DNA from: Pseudomaricurvus albidus
GTDB taxonomy: Bacteria; Pseudomonadota; Gammaproteobacteria; Pseudomonadales; Cellvibrionaceae
Assembly (NCBI RefSeq): GCF_018863235.1
Contig: NZ_JAHKRS010000001.1
Coordinates: 663,958-727,957, forward strand
Reading direction: 5' to 3'
DNA: 64,000 nt
Of this stretch, positions 9,098-18,174 are shown one piece after another. Every line of letters begins with the position of its first letter. Within the stretch, counting starts at the first letter, position 1. The notes beneath the pieces are model-generated. The model was given only the letters and a program-made list of their open reading frames with translations, was not told where the DNA came from and ran no database searches. A program made the position numbers and the translations under genes.

Positions 9098-9228
9098 CAG
9101 GCCGGATAAGATAGCCCAGGCTACCCTCTCTTGCCCCTTGGGCAATTCACCTTGTTACCGCGCCGCGATTCAGTTCTTGAGGCGGGCAGCCCAGTCAGAG
9201 ACTGAACTGCCGTGCGGATCGTGAGCGA

Positions 9229-9618
9229 TCAGTCTTCGTCGCAAATGGCCTGATAGCCATCGGCATCCAGAGCATTGTCCAGATCGCTCAGGTCGCTTGG
9301 CTTCACTTTAAAGAACCAGCCGTCGTCGTAAGGGGATTCGTTAACAATCTCAGGAGTCTCTTCCAGAGCTTCGTTGATGGCGATCACTTCACCGCTGACC
9401 AGCGAGTAGATGTCAGACGCGGCTTTTACAGATTCCACCACTCCGGCTTCTTCACCTGCAGTCACAGTGCTGCCGACTTCGGGAGTTTCGACGTAAACCA
9501 CGTCGCCGAGGCTGTCCTGGGCGTGGTCGGTGATGCCAATGGTCACAGTGCCGTCGGCTTCGACGCGGGCCCACTCGTGGCTGGACAGGTATTTCAGTTC
9601 ACTGCGAACTTCACTCAT
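9229..9618 (-). CDS. gcvH: Glycine cleavage system H protein
   Basis: A 129-residue lipoyl-domain protein starting at ATG 9618 (AAGGAAAG just upstream), five codons inside the longest frame. SSHEWARVE, the lipoyl-lysine region [17 protein letters not shown], and the end helix with [17 protein letters not shown] are all typical. It carries the aminomethyl group between GcvP, GcvT and GcvL. It stands alone here, with no gcvT or gcvP beside it. Confidence 0.95.
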   Translation of the reverse strand: MSEVRSELKYLSSHEWARVEADGTVTIGITDHAQDSLGDVVYVETPEVGSTVTAGEEAGVVESVKAASDIYSLVSGEVIAINEALEETPEIVNESPYDDGWFFKVKPSDLSDLDNALDADGYQAICDED

Positions 9619-9734
9619 GGTGCTTTCCTTCAATTATCAATCGTAATAAACGGGTTCGGCCACAGGTCGGGCGCTATTGCCAAAGGCGCGTAGTTTAGCG
9701 ACTTTTCCGCCGTGGTGGAACGACCGGCAGCCTT

Positions 9735-9897
9735 TGGGGGTGCGGTTTTCGTGCAAACCGCAGCCACATATAGGGTGGGCGAGCCGCATGGGCGGGTGTC
9801 TACCATCTGGAACGACAGTTTTAACGAAACAGTTGTAACTACAGCGTAGCAGGCATTTTGTAGCCTGTAGAGCTGGTATCCGGGTTTGATAACCCGG
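9735..9897. other. Hairpin-rich divergent intergene between gcvH and asmA
   Basis: The 368-bp gap (9619-9986) holds three stable inverted repeats and no gene: TGCGGTTT / AAACCGCA (9741-9748, 9755-9762), CAGGC / GCCTG (9850-9854, 9863-9867), and CCGGGTT / AACCCGG with a TGAT loop (9880-9886, 9891-9897). None is followed by a T run. They could belong to leader RNAs or a small RNA. I see no glycine riboswitch motif. Confidence 0.4.
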
Positions 9898-9986
9898 TAA
9901 AACTTATGCAGACGATAAAGGTCTAGACTGTGTGTCAGCCGGCTTTACAATTCAGTGTGTCGGACGTCTCGGACTCAGGAGGAAGA

Positions 9987-12101
9987 ATGGGAAGCTTATT
10001 GCGTGTGATAGCGGGCATAGTGGGATTGGCGATCGTACTGGTGATCGGTGCGGTTCTGTATTTGACGATGGTGCTGGATCCTAACGATTACCGCGACGAT
10101 ATCGAGCGCCTCGCCGCCAAGCAGGGGGTGCCTCTGGAGATCAACGGCGACCTGAGCTGGCAGTGGTTTCCGACGCTGGGTCTGAGTGTCGAAGGCGTAA
10201 AAGTGATGACCGGCGACGAAGCTCTGCTGGATGCCGAGCGGCTGGCCGCGGCAGTGGCGGTGATGCCGCTGTTCAGTGGCAATGTCTCGATTGAGGCACT
10301 GGAATTCTCCGGTGTGCAGGTCAACGTCTGGAAAGACAAGCAGGGGCGCGGCAACTGGGAACTCTTGCAGCAGGCAGAGGCTGCCGGTGCAGCCGACAAG
10401 AAAGCCAAAGAGACTGCGAGTACTCCAGCCACCGATTCGACTGCTGCCAAGGGTGACGCTGCGGCGTCACCAGTGGCACTGGTGATCGAGCGCCTGCGAC
10501 TTGAAAATGCCCAACTGGTCTACCGCGATCTGGCGGCCGGTTCACGCATCGAACTCAGCGACCTCAACCTCAGCGTTGACGGTTTCGATCTGGCGGGGCA
10601 GCCATTCGATTTGAAGCAATCCGCCGTCCTTAAACTGGATGGCCAGCAACCGCTGGAGATCAGCAGCGAAGGTCAGCTGGGTTTCAATCTGGAAAAACAA
10701 CACCTCACCATGAGCGGCCTGCAGCTGGAAGTCGCCGCCAATAAAACGCCGATGACACTGGAGCTGTCCGGTGACGTGGCGCTGGAAACCCTGGCAGCAC
10801 AGCTGGATCTGGCCCTGCAGCCGGTCAACCTCGCCAAGTGGCTGACCCAGTTCGGCATTGAACTGCCGGAGATGTCGGCCGCCGATGCCCTCAGCAAAGT
10901 CTCCCTGAGCAGCAAGATCGTCGGCGACGACGGTGCCTGGAAGCTCAACAACCTGTCCCTCAAACTGGACGACACCACCTTTGCCGGTCACGCAGGGATG
11001 AGCAAAAACGGCGCACTGGAGCTGGTACTTAACGGCGACAAGCTGGATCTGGATCGCTACCTGCCAGTGCCGCAGGAAGAAGTGGCTGAAGCCAAACAGC
11101 AACAGGCTGCGAGCGCAGGCAGCAAGGGGACAGCCACGTCACCCGGCGCCAATCCGCTGATCATGTCGGACGAGCCACTGGATCTCAGTGCCCTCAAAGA
11201 CATCGATGCCACCGCGGCTATCACCCTCGCCCAGATGACCGCCAAGCAACTGGATTTCACCGATCTTGCATTCAAGCTCAAGGCCAAAGGCGGGCTGGTT
11301 AATCTGCAAACGGTCTCTGCGACTCTGGATAAGGGCAAGTTCAACCTCAACGGCTCGCTGGATGCGCGGCAAAAAGCCTCCAAGGTCGCCCTCAAGGGGG
11401 ATCTCACCAATCTCGAACTCAAGCCGCTGCTGGTGCTGTTTATGGATGAAGAACGCCTGTCCGGCAGTGCCGGTGGTGATCTGACCCTCAACACCCAGGG
11501 GCAGAGCCTGCGCCAGTGGCAGCAGGCAGCCAAAGCGAATCTGAACCTCAAAGCCGCCGAGCTGACCTTCAGCGGGGTCGATATTGAGCGCAACGCCTGC
11601 CAGCTGGCGGCGCTGGTGAACGGCAAGCCCAGCCCCGAGCTGCAATGGAAAGGGCTGACCACCTTGCAGGACGTCAGCTCGACGCTGGTTCTGAACGGTG
11701 AAGTGCTCACCATCCAGTCCCTAAGTGCCGGTGTCGAAAACCTCGGCGTAAAAGCCAACGGCACCCTCAACTACGTCACCGGTAAATTCGATGTGCCCGT
11801 CAGTGTCGCCTTTGTCGGCGAGGCCGATCCCAACCGCGACTGCCAGATCCGCGATCGCTGGCGCAACAAGGATTTGCCCTTGCGTTGCAAAGGATCACTG
11901 GATACCGTGTCGGCCGGCAGCTGCGGCATCGACAGCAAACGCATCAATGCCCTGTTGGCGGACGAAGCCAAAGGCGAGCTGAAAGACAAATTGCAGGAGA
12001 AGCTGCAAGAGAAACTGAACAAGAGCAGCGACGACGGCGAAACCGACAGTAGGGAAGAGGCGGTAAAAAGCCTGCTGAAAGGCCTGTTCAACAAAGAGTA
12101 G
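9987..12101 (+). CDS. AsmA family envelope protein
   Basis: A 704-residue protein from ATG 9987, chosen for the GGAGGAAG just upstream. One N-terminal membrane helix (residues about 5-28) and then a long periplasmic repeat-beta-groove region typical of AsmA (DPNDYRDDIERLAAKQGVPLEINGDLSWQWFPTLGLSVEGV near the start, an AsmA_2 region near the end). A low-complexity Ala/Lys/Thr linker lies at about residues 130-155. AsmA-like proteins are linked to phospholipid transport to the outer membrane. The C-terminus is Lys/Glu-rich. mutY follows on the same strand. Confidence 0.9.
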   Translation: MGSLLRVIAGIVGLAIVLVIGAVLYLTMVLDPNDYRDDIERLAAKQGVPLEINGDLSWQWFPTLGLSVEGVKVMTGDEALLDAERLAAAVAVMPLFSGNVSIEALEFSGVQVNVWKDKQGRGNWELLQQAEAAGAADKKAKETASTPATDSTAAKGDAAASPVALVIERLRLENAQLVYRDLAAGSRIELSDLNLSVDGFDLAGQPFDLKQSAVLKLDGQQPLEISSEGQLGFNLEKQHLTMSGLQLEVAANKTPMTLELSGDVALETLAAQLDLALQPVNLAKWLTQFGIELPEMSAADALSKVSLSSKIVGDDGAWKLNNLSLKLDDTTFAGHAGMSKNGALELVLNGDKLDLDRYLPVPQEEVAEAKQQQAASAGSKGTATSPGANPLIMSDEPLDLSALKDIDATAAITLAQMTAKQLDFTDLAFKLKAKGGLVNLQTVSATLDKGKFNLNGSLDARQKASKVALKGDLTNLELKPLLVLFMDEERLSGSAGGDLTLNTQGQSLRQWQQAAKANLNLKAAELTFSGVDIERNACQLAALVNGKPSPELQWKGLTTLQDVSSTLVLNGEVLTIQSLSAGVENLGVKANGTLNYVTGKFDVPVSVAFVGEADPNRDCQIRDRWRNKDLPLRCKGSLDTVSAGSCGIDSKRINALLADEAKGELKDKLQEKLQEKLNKSSDDGETDSREEAVKSLLKGLFNKE

Positions 12102-12121
12102 TTTGATCGTTAATAGACATC

Positions 12122-12151
12122 GTCATTGCCGGGCTTGTGGCTCGCAATGAC
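12122..12151. repeat. Palindromic intergenic repeat
   Basis: GTCATTGC (12122-12129) and GCAATGAC (12144-12151) form a perfect 8-bp stem with a GC-rich 14-base loop between asmA and mutY. This GTCATTGCGAGC-type palindrome is a widespread REP-like element in bacteria. It may act as an attenuator between the two genes. There is no T run. Confidence 0.5.
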
Positions 12152-12170
12152 GTCATTTGAGGAAAGCAGT

Positions 12171-13283
12171 ATGTCGCGTAAGCAGAAGGGGCAGACAAAG
12201 GCCCCCAGCGACAGTTCTTTAGCACCGGATTTTTCACAACGCGTACTCGACTGGTTTGACCTGCACGGTCGCAAGCACCTGCCCTGGCAACAGGGTGTGA
12301 CGCCTTACCGCGTGTGGGTGTCCGAAATCATGTTGCAGCAAACCCAGGTGGCTACCGTCATCCCGTATTTCGAACGGTTTATGGAACACTACCCCACGGT
12401 TCAGGATCTGGCCGCCGCCCCGCAGGACGACGTGCTGCACCTGTGGACCGGCCTCGGCTACTACGCCCGCGCCCGCAACCTGCACAAGTGCGCGAAGATG
12501 GTTGTCTCCGACTTTGGGGGTGAATTTCCGTCTAGTGTCGAAGAGCTGTCTTCCCTCTCGGGCATCGGCCGCTCCACCGCTGGCGCCATCGCCAGCCTCT
12601 CCATGGGACAAAAAGCCGCCATCCTCGACGGCAACGTCAAACGGGTACTGGCTCGCCACTTCGCCGTGGACGGCTGGCCCGGCACCACCTCGGTCCTGAA
12701 CCAGCTGTGGGACATTGCCGAAGACCTCACCCCCGATCAGCGCTGCCAGCACTACACGCAGGCGATGATGGATCTGGGAGCCATGGTCTGCACCCGCAGC
12801 AAACCCGATTGCCACAGCTGCCCGCTGATGGACAGCTGCCGCGCCTTCCATCAGGGCAACCAGACCGACTACCCCGGCAAGAAGCCGAAAAAAGACAAGC
12901 CCGTAAAATCCGTCCAGCTGCTGATGCTGCGCAACCCCAACGGCGAATGGCTGCTGGAGCAGCGCCCGGCCACCGGCATCTGGGGTGGGCTGTGGAGCTT
13001 CCCTGAAGTGGCCAGCGACGATGACGTCACCGACTACTGGCAGAGCACCCACGGCACCGAACTGATCCATCAGGAAACCTGGGACAGCTTCCGCCACACC
13101 TTCAGCCACTACCATCTGGACATCACCCCCGTGGTGGCCGACATCCAGACCAGCGCCACACAGGTCGGAGAGCGGGCGGTTTGTTGGTATGATGTGCACG
13201 CTCCGGCCTCACTGGGGCTGGCGGCGCCGGTTAAACTGCTGCTGGAAAAACTCCGTCAGCTGGAGCCACTGGCCACCGCCTGA
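12171..13283 (+). CDS. mutY: Adenine DNA glycosylase MutY
   Basis: A 370-residue enzyme from ATG 12171 (GAGGAAAG site). It removes adenine mispaired with 8-oxoguanine. Helix-hairpin-helix GPD core ([38 protein letters not shown] with catalytic Asp in [12 protein letters not shown]), a 4Fe-4S cluster loop with spacing C-x6-C-x2-C-x5-C, and a C-terminal NUDIX-like domain that reads 8-oxoG. yggX follows 37 bp later, an association conserved from Enterobacteria to pseudomonads. Confidence 0.96.
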   Translation: MSRKQKGQTKAPSDSSLAPDFSQRVLDWFDLHGRKHLPWQQGVTPYRVWVSEIMLQQTQVATVIPYFERFMEHYPTVQDLAAAPQDDVLHLWTGLGYYARARNLHKCAKMVVSDFGGEFPSSVEELSSLSGIGRSTAGAIASLSMGQKAAILDGNVKRVLARHFAVDGWPGTTSVLNQLWDIAEDLTPDQRCQHYTQAMMDLGAMVCTRSKPDCHSCPLMDSCRAFHQGNQTDYPGKKPKKDKPVKSVQLLMLRNPNGEWLLEQRPATGIWGGLWSFPEVASDDDVTDYWQSTHGTELIHQETWDSFRHTFSHYHLDITPVVADIQTSATQVGERAVCWYDVHAPASLGLAAPVKLLLEKLRQLEPLATA

Positions 13284-13320
13284 AATCGATATTCATCAAC
13301 AAAATCAAAAGGTTATGTGT

Positions 13321-13599
13321 ATGAGCCGCATGGTGTTCTGCCGCAAGTATCAACAAGACATGGAAGGCCTCGACGCACCCCCATACCCCGGCCCCAAAGG
13401 CATGGACGTGTTCGAAAACGTCTCCAAACAGGCCTGGGGCGAGTGGCTCAAACACCAGACCATGCTCATCAACGAAAAGCACCTCAACATGATGGACCTG
13501 ACCGCCCGCACCTACCTCAGCGAGCAGATGGAGAAGTTCTTCTCCGGTGACGACTACGACGCCGCCGACGGCTACGTCCCCGAAGGCAAGGACGACTGA
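13321..13599 (+). CDS. yggX: Fe(2+)-trafficking / oxidative damage protection protein YggX
   Basis: A 92-residue protein starting [11 protein letters not shown], the family signature with its single conserved Cys near residue 7, followed by [13 protein letters not shown] and [16 protein letters not shown]. YggX protects iron-sulfur proteins such as MutY from oxidative damage. The start at 13321 is chosen by homology over ATG 13315. It is in an operon with mutY. Confidence 0.95.
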   Translation: MSRMVFCRKYQQDMEGLDAPPYPGPKGMDVFENVSKQAWGEWLKHQTMLINEKHLNMMDLTARTYLSEQMEKFFSGDDYDAADGYVPEGKDD

Positions 13600-13731
13600 A
13601 GCCGCCAAACCCCTCAGATTCAAACCCCTGAAAAAAACCGGTAGAAAACAGCCGCTTAGGTCTTGACTCTGAAGAACTGAACAGGTTTAATACGCGCCTC
13701 TTGCGAACACCAGCGGTGTTACAGCGAGTTT

Positions 13732-13807
13732 GCCCGGATAGCTCAGTCGGTAGAGCAGGGGATTGAAAATCCCCGTGTCGGTGGTTCGATTCCGCCTCCG
13801 GGCACCA
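13732..13807 (+). tRNA. tRNA-Phe (GAA), with encoded CCA
   Basis: The 76-base sequence folds as a cloverleaf: acceptor GCCCGGA / TCCGGGC with discriminator A and encoded CCA, D arm with GCTCAGTCGGTAGAGC, anticodon stem GGGGA / TCCCC with loop containing GAA at 13765-13767, and T arm with GGTTCGATTCC. Its 3' half is the insertion target of the prophage that starts immediately downstream. The tRNA itself is left intact by the phage copy of the sequence. Confidence 0.98.
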
Positions 13808-13808
13808 T
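13760..13808 (+). repeat. attL: tRNA-Phe 3' end, left copy of 49-bp direct repeat
   Basis: This segment, from the anticodon stem to one base past CCA, is identical over 49 bp to 24500-24548. It is the crossover core of site-specific insertion in the tRNA gene, next to the integrase. Confidence 0.95.
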
Positions 13809-13842
13809 TATTTCTTCTTATTTTTCAATAAGATAGCAAACG

Positions 13843-13874
13843 AAGCCAGGTGATTAATTTGACCTGGCTTTTTT
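13843..13874 (+). terminator. Terminator downstream of tRNA-Phe inside the prophage
   Basis: AAGCCAGGT (13843-13851) and ACCTGGCTT (13862-13870) form a perfect 9-bp stem followed by T's on the plus strand. It would end the tRNA transcript after the phage has displaced the original terminator, and would separate it from the convergent integrase gene. Confidence 0.8.
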
Positions 13875-13898
13875 GTTTCCGTACAGAAAAAGTACACT

Positions 13899-14873
13899 TC
13901 AAAAAATCCTCGCAATCGGATTCAAAGACACTACTTCTTTCAAATGATCTGGTGACAAGTGAGCGTAACGCATCGTCACTTTGATATCGCTATGGCCTAG
14001 TGTTTTTTGCAGCGTTACCAAATCACATCCGTTCATTATCAAGTGACTTGCGAAAGTATGACGCAACACATGCGACATCTGACCGCGAGGTAAAGTGATC
14101 TTTGCTCGCTTAACCGCACTTCGGAATGCAGCTAAACAGTTTGCGAATATTCTCCCATCCTCAATAACGATTCGAGACCTCAGAAGTTTGAATAGCGATT
14201 CACTGATAGGGACTGTTCTTGATTTACCATTTTTGGTTTTTGAGTAAGTAACATTCTGATAACCAACCTGTGACATAGTAAGTCGTTCAGCTTCTGACCA
14301 ACGGGCACCGGTTGAGAGAGCCAGCAGTACAACCGGTAAGAGGGATTCGTTCTGACTGTGACGACAGGCTACTAATAAACGCTTGATCTGATAGTTCGTT
14401 AAATAAGCCAGTTCGTAATCATCAAGCTTTAGTGGTGATATTCCATCAAAAGGGTTGCGTGTAAGCAAGTTGTTCTTTATCAGTTTATTGAAGACTGTCT
14501 TCAGATAAACAAGATCATGATTACAGGTGTTGGGTGATATCCCATTGGTCAGCCGCTGTTTGCGAAACTCTAAGTAGTGAATAGGCTTGAGTTTGCTCAA
14601 TCTGTAATCACCAATATGAGCAACCATTAAATCCAGCTTATTTTTTCTGCTCTGGCCATCTTTGAGATTCACACCCCAATAATTGAACCAAGTCGTTACA
14701 CATTCACTGAGTAGTGCATTGTCCATGGAGGCAGATTTTTGGTTCATTAACCGACGCTCAAGAGCAACGCCCTCAGTCCGAGTTTTACAGACTCTACGAA
14801 CATGAGGACCTTTTGTGCCTTGAGGACGACAGGAAACTAACCAACGTCCATCAGGTTGTTTAGTGACGGCCAT
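13899..14873 (-). CDS. int: Phage tyrosine integrase
   Basis: A 324-residue site-specific recombinase from ATG 14873, whose A is also the last base of the upstream TAA (TAATG overlap), so it is translationally coupled to rep. The frame is open to 14897, but that extension lies inside rep. The N-terminus resembles an arm-binding domain; the core-binding helix region is at about 45-135; the catalytic residues are Arg in STGARWSEAERL, HVLRHTFASH with His and Arg, LGHS, and the nucleophile Tyr in MRYAHLSP. It lies beside attL, as in Pf phages. Confidence 0.95.
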   Translation of the reverse strand: MAVTKQPDGRWLVSCRPQGTKGPHVRRVCKTRTEGVALERRLMNQKSASMDNALLSECVTTWFNYWGVNLKDGQSRKNKLDLMVAHIGDYRLSKLKPIHYLEFRKQRLTNGISPNTCNHDLVYLKTVFNKLIKNNLLTRNPFDGISPLKLDDYELAYLTNYQIKRLLVACRHSQNESLLPVVLLALSTGARWSEAERLTMSQVGYQNVTYSKTKNGKSRTVPISESLFKLLRSRIVIEDGRIFANCLAAFRSAVKRAKITLPRGQMSHVLRHTFASHLIMNGCDLVTLQKTLGHSDIKVTMRYAHLSPDHLKEVVSLNPIARIF

Positions 14874-16144
14874 TAGACTGCAACACCCTCTAACCAATGG
14901 CGCTCCATCTTTTCGCGCACAAATTCATGTAAACATTGCCTGAGTTCATCATGGTAGCCAAACTGGAATACCCCGAAGTAATCCGCCAGATCATCGTCAA
15001 GGCCGCTGTTCAGTATGTATTGAACCGCATAGCGAACAGTGAACCGTTTTCTGGCCATGAGCTTTATTGCGTTACCTAACCAAAAGGCGACATTCCGTCG
15101 AGAATTTTGGGTAGGTGGCTTTTTGCCGCGTTTGTAGAACCAGTCAGGGGCTGGTGGGTAGATGGTGATATCTTCTATCAGGAGTTGCCAAACAGGGTCT
15201 ATGTAACTGGCAGAGTGCTGAAGCCTGAAATTATTTAGAGCATAGTGCCAAAGGGCTGTCAGGTGTTCTGAGAGCTGCTCAAAGTCGTTGATGACCAGCA
15301 TTTCTCCGGTTTTCTGATTCACAGAGGCATTGCAAAATTCCCGGATGACCGAGTGATGAAAACGCATTTCAAAGCGATGAACCCGGTCACCGTGCTGGTA
15401 TTCCGGTGTGCAGACATCGTCAACGCTGGGGACTTTTGACCAGACCTTTTCCCAGAAATCGATTTTGTCAGACTTGATCGCTTCCTGTTCTTTTTCATAC
15501 AGGCAGAACTGCAAGGAGCTGGCCGAGCCAAAGGTATAGGTCTGTCCATTGCCATAGACTGTGGCAATCTCATTGAGTGATACCTGAACATTTGAGATGT
15601 TGTTTACTCGAAATTGTCGTTTAGCCTTGGTCACTAATCTGCATTCAAAGTCTTTGGGCACTGTAAAACCCTTCAGGTCGGCCGCTAAATGCGCTGCTAT
15701 GCCGTTTTCGAGCAGTTGAGTAGCAAAGATGCTGGCAATAGATCGCAAACGCTCACACAGGGATTTAGGGGTATGTTCATAGATACACTGAGGCGTGACT
15801 TCGATCTTGAGGTGTGAGGCGTTGTGTGTTTCTTCTGCATAGAATGACTTCATCAAAACCACAAAGCCCTCATCCAGATTCTTTAAAATCCACTGATAGC
15901 CTGATTTTTTACTAGACCGGGTAATTTGCCAGTCAATATCGCCCAGGGTGATGACTTGTCCCATGGAAGACTCATAGTGGTGATGTAGTTTAATCAGGAC
16001 TTCAGGTCGCAGGAGACAGTTAAAAAGCTGTTTAACTGTATCAACACCGGTATGAAGGTATCGAACTGTATTCAGGTCATGACCTTCTTGTGAGTTGTAG
16101 AAATAGCCTGCTTTACGATTCCAGAATTTACTTTCGTATCTCAT
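14873..16144 (-). CDS. Inovirus replication initiation protein
   Basis: About 423 residues from ATG 16144 (GGGAG upstream; a TTG at 16162 is the alternative). Position between zot and int, and size, match the Rep gene of Pf phages (PA0727 position in Pf4). It resembles RstA-type replication initiation factors that nick the double-stranded replicative form and prime rolling-circle synthesis. The family catalytic Tyr cannot be assigned with certainty by eye. The structured GC-rich region directly upstream is its likely target. Confidence 0.8.
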   Translation of the reverse strand: MRYESKFWNRKAGYFYNSQEGHDLNTVRYLHTGVDTVKQLFNCLLRPEVLIKLHHHYESSMGQVITLGDIDWQITRSSKKSGYQWILKNLDEGFVVLMKSFYAEETHNASHLKIEVTPQCIYEHTPKSLCERLRSIASIFATQLLENGIAAHLAADLKGFTVPKDFECRLVTKAKRQFRVNNISNVQVSLNEIATVYGNGQTYTFGSASSLQFCLYEKEQEAIKSDKIDFWEKVWSKVPSVDDVCTPEYQHGDRVHRFEMRFHHSVIREFCNASVNQKTGEMLVINDFEQLSEHLTALWHYALNNFRLQHSASYIDPVWQLLIEDITIYPPAPDWFYKRGKKPPTQNSRRNVAFWLGNAIKLMARKRFTVRYAVQYILNSGLDDDLADYFGVFQFGYHDELRQCLHEFVREKMERHWLEGVAV

Positions 16145-16162
16145 TGTCTGTGGGACTCCCAA

Positions 16163-16568
16163 ATAGTGGTTTAAGAGTTAATGTCTCAATGTGGTTTAGT
16201 GTGAGGGATTCACTCCCCTTATTATTAACGTGTTACAAGAACGTTTTGGCTTCGCCTCTCGTGCTCGCCCGCGCTCGCATTGCTTCGCTTGGCTGCGCGC
16301 GGCGGCAAAGCCCGGACTACGCCCTAACGGGCTGCGCGCTACGCTTGCGGCACACTACAAGGGGCTCCGCCCCCTATAACCCCCGACAGCCCCACAGGGG
16401 GCTGTGGCTCCGACTCAAGGTCTACGCAGATCGCTGCGCGATAGGTTTATCAGTTGTAAGGTGATGGAAGTTCGGAGCAGCCGAAATATAGGGTGACTAA
16501 TACAGTGAGGCAGAAAGCCCATTTAAATGTTTTCACCAAAATAGCTTTGTGTTGTTCAGGCGTCATAG
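16163..16568. other. GC-rich hairpin cluster, probable phage origin/packaging signal
   Basis: This 400-bp gap between rep and zot has no gene but is far more GC-rich than the flanking phage DNA and is dense in hairpins: GGGGC tcc GCCCC at 16361-16373 and a perfect 8-bp stem ACAGCCCC / GGGGCTGT at 16386-16393 and 16398-16405, plus GCGCG-rich arms at 16290-16345. Inovirus rolling-circle origins and packaging signals are hairpins in the largest intergenic region, so this is the best candidate. The function is inferred from position and structure. Confidence 0.6.
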
Positions 16569-17852
16569 TTAAATTCCCTTTTGAGCGGCACCGGTACGGT
16601 ATGCTCTTGGTGCTGAACGAGATCCCCGATTAGGGTATTCAGTGTTATCACCCAGTAGAATTGTAATGCCACCATTATTTCCTGAAGGCGGTACTGGTGT
16701 TTGATTTGGCGCTGGATTCTTCACCACTCTGTAACCGCTATTAGCCGGAGCGATCACAACCCTTTTATCCAAATAAAATAATTCAACAAAACTGGTTCGG
16801 TAACGAATTTTAAAATCGAGCTGTAGTAAATCGGAGTTGGTGAACTGGTACCATGTCCCGTCGTCCCGAACAGCTTTGAAATAGTGAATCACTCCTTTTT
16901 TGGTGGCGAACATGCCGAGATAAGACAGTTTGTGTTGCTCTATAAATTGGTCGCGGTGATCCAACGGAGCATCGTCTTGAGCAGGAAGCTGGATAGGAGC
17001 ACCATTAGAAACAACAGACCGGCTTTCAGAAGCTTTTTCAACAGGTATCGGGTCAGGCTTTTGCATTTTATCTTCAAAGTTTCCGACCGCTTCCAGCCCG
17101 CTATTAACAAAGACTCCCAGGGCGACAACGATAAGTCCGAGGAGAAACCATACTTTCTTTTCTCGGAGGATGGACATTTCCTTACTTTCATTACTCCCTT
17201 GGGCATCTCCGGTTGCGGTTGATTGGTAGCATTCGAAGATTCGTTTGTCGGCTTTATAGAACTTCGGCTTACCGATGCAATGTGAGGCAGACGTGCCTGA
17301 ATCGGACGGGTCATGTTGTTCCTCCTTCCATTTGTCTTTCCACCATGGCAATACACCCGACATGTCTCGGTGACGGTAGGCGTACTGTACGACTCCGCGA
17401 ATTTCTTTGTGTACTTTGGCAATATTGGTGGTGGATAGATAAATATCCCAGTTGTAGTGCCGGTGTTGGTCAAAAGCCATTTCGACTGTAATAGGCCAAT
17501 CTTCCGGCAGTTGCTCTCGGAGTTCGTCGGGTAAGTCAAACTCGGTAAGGTTTCTAAGACGTGTTGGGTAAACCTTTTGCGCTTCATCGATAAAAATCAG
17601 TGCTCCACGTGGCGCCCAATGGAAAAAGCGCGCCATGGTACGACAGCCATCTAACGTATGAGGGACTGATATCAGTTCAGCTTCTGGTGGGAATTCAATG
17701 TTTAGAGCTTTCTCTATGTTTTCTATAGAGTTGAGACCCCGAACATTGGATATGACCGTTCGTCCCTGTTGAAGAGCTTCAATGACTTTGCGTTGAGTAA
17801 TGGTGAAGGACTTATACGATCCCGGTGGCCCATGGTGAATTACCGCAGTCAT
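16569..17852 (-). CDS. zot: Zonula occludens toxin-like phage assembly ATPase (pI/Zot)
   Basis: A 427-residue inovirus morphogenesis protein. Walker A GPPGSYKS at residues 8-15, Walker B ALIFIDE at 84-90, a single membrane helix at about 234-250, and a periplasmic tail with a Pro/Gly-rich end. pI/Zot proteins sit in the inner membrane and drive extrusion of the phage through the secretin. Its ATG overlaps the stop of the pVI-like gene (ATGA), indicating coupled translation. No pIV secretin is in the element, so a host secretin is presumably used. Confidence 0.95.
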   Translation of the reverse strand: MTAVIHHGPPGSYKSFTITQRKVIEALQQGRTVISNVRGLNSIENIEKALNIEFPPEAELISVPHTLDGCRTMARFFHWAPRGALIFIDEAQKVYPTRLRNLTEFDLPDELREQLPEDWPITVEMAFDQHRHYNWDIYLSTTNIAKVHKEIRGVVQYAYRHRDMSGVLPWWKDKWKEEQHDPSDSGTSASHCIGKPKFYKADKRIFECYQSTATGDAQGSNESKEMSILREKKVWFLLGLIVVALGVFVNSGLEAVGNFEDKMQKPDPIPVEKASESRSVVSNGAPIQLPAQDDAPLDHRDQFIEQHKLSYLGMFATKKGVIHYFKAVRDDGTWYQFTNSDLLQLDFKIRYRTSFVELFYLDKRVVIAPANSGYRVVKNPAPNQTPVPPSGNNGGITILLGDNTEYPNRGSRSAPRAYRTGAAQKGI

Positions 17853-18172
17853 CAGCTAAAACCACGCAATATGAATTTCGTCACCCCCGCTTGCAGAATG
17901 ATATTCAGGGCTTCAGGAATACGAAAGAAAGTGATGTAGCCTAATACTTTGGAATCTAGCCCCGCCCAAGCCGTATCAATGGTAGAGCTGATATTCAGCG
18001 TGGACAGAACACCACCGGCCACATCCCATGCAAGAGTGATAATCGATATTTTGATTTCAATGTAGAAGACTGCCAGCCAGACCAGCAGACGCTCAAACAC
18101 GGAATCTACAAAATCGTAAATTTCAGCAAAGAACTCAGAGATGTAAGTCAATATGTCTGCAATAGCTTCCAT
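17852..18172 (-). CDS. DUF2523 family minor coat protein (pVI-like)
   Basis: A 106-residue hydrophobic protein with a long N-terminal helix and about three membrane segments, placed exactly between the adhesin and Zot. DUF2523 proteins occupy this position in Pf and CTX-type phages and correspond to pVI, which with pIII caps the virion end and releases it from the cell. The two-base gap to the pIII-like stop and the overlap with zot make a tight operon. Confidence 0.85.
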   Translation of the reverse strand: MEAIADILTYISEFFAEIYDFVDSVFERLLVWLAVFYIEIKISIITLAWDVAGGVLSTLNISSTIDTAWAGLDSKVLGYITFFRIPEALNIILQAGVTKFILRGFS

Positions 18173-18174
18173 GG

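Noticed and set aside
9619..9986. Glycine riboswitch before gcvH
   Set aside because: The tandem aptamer core motifs of the class are not present; only simple hairpins are seen.
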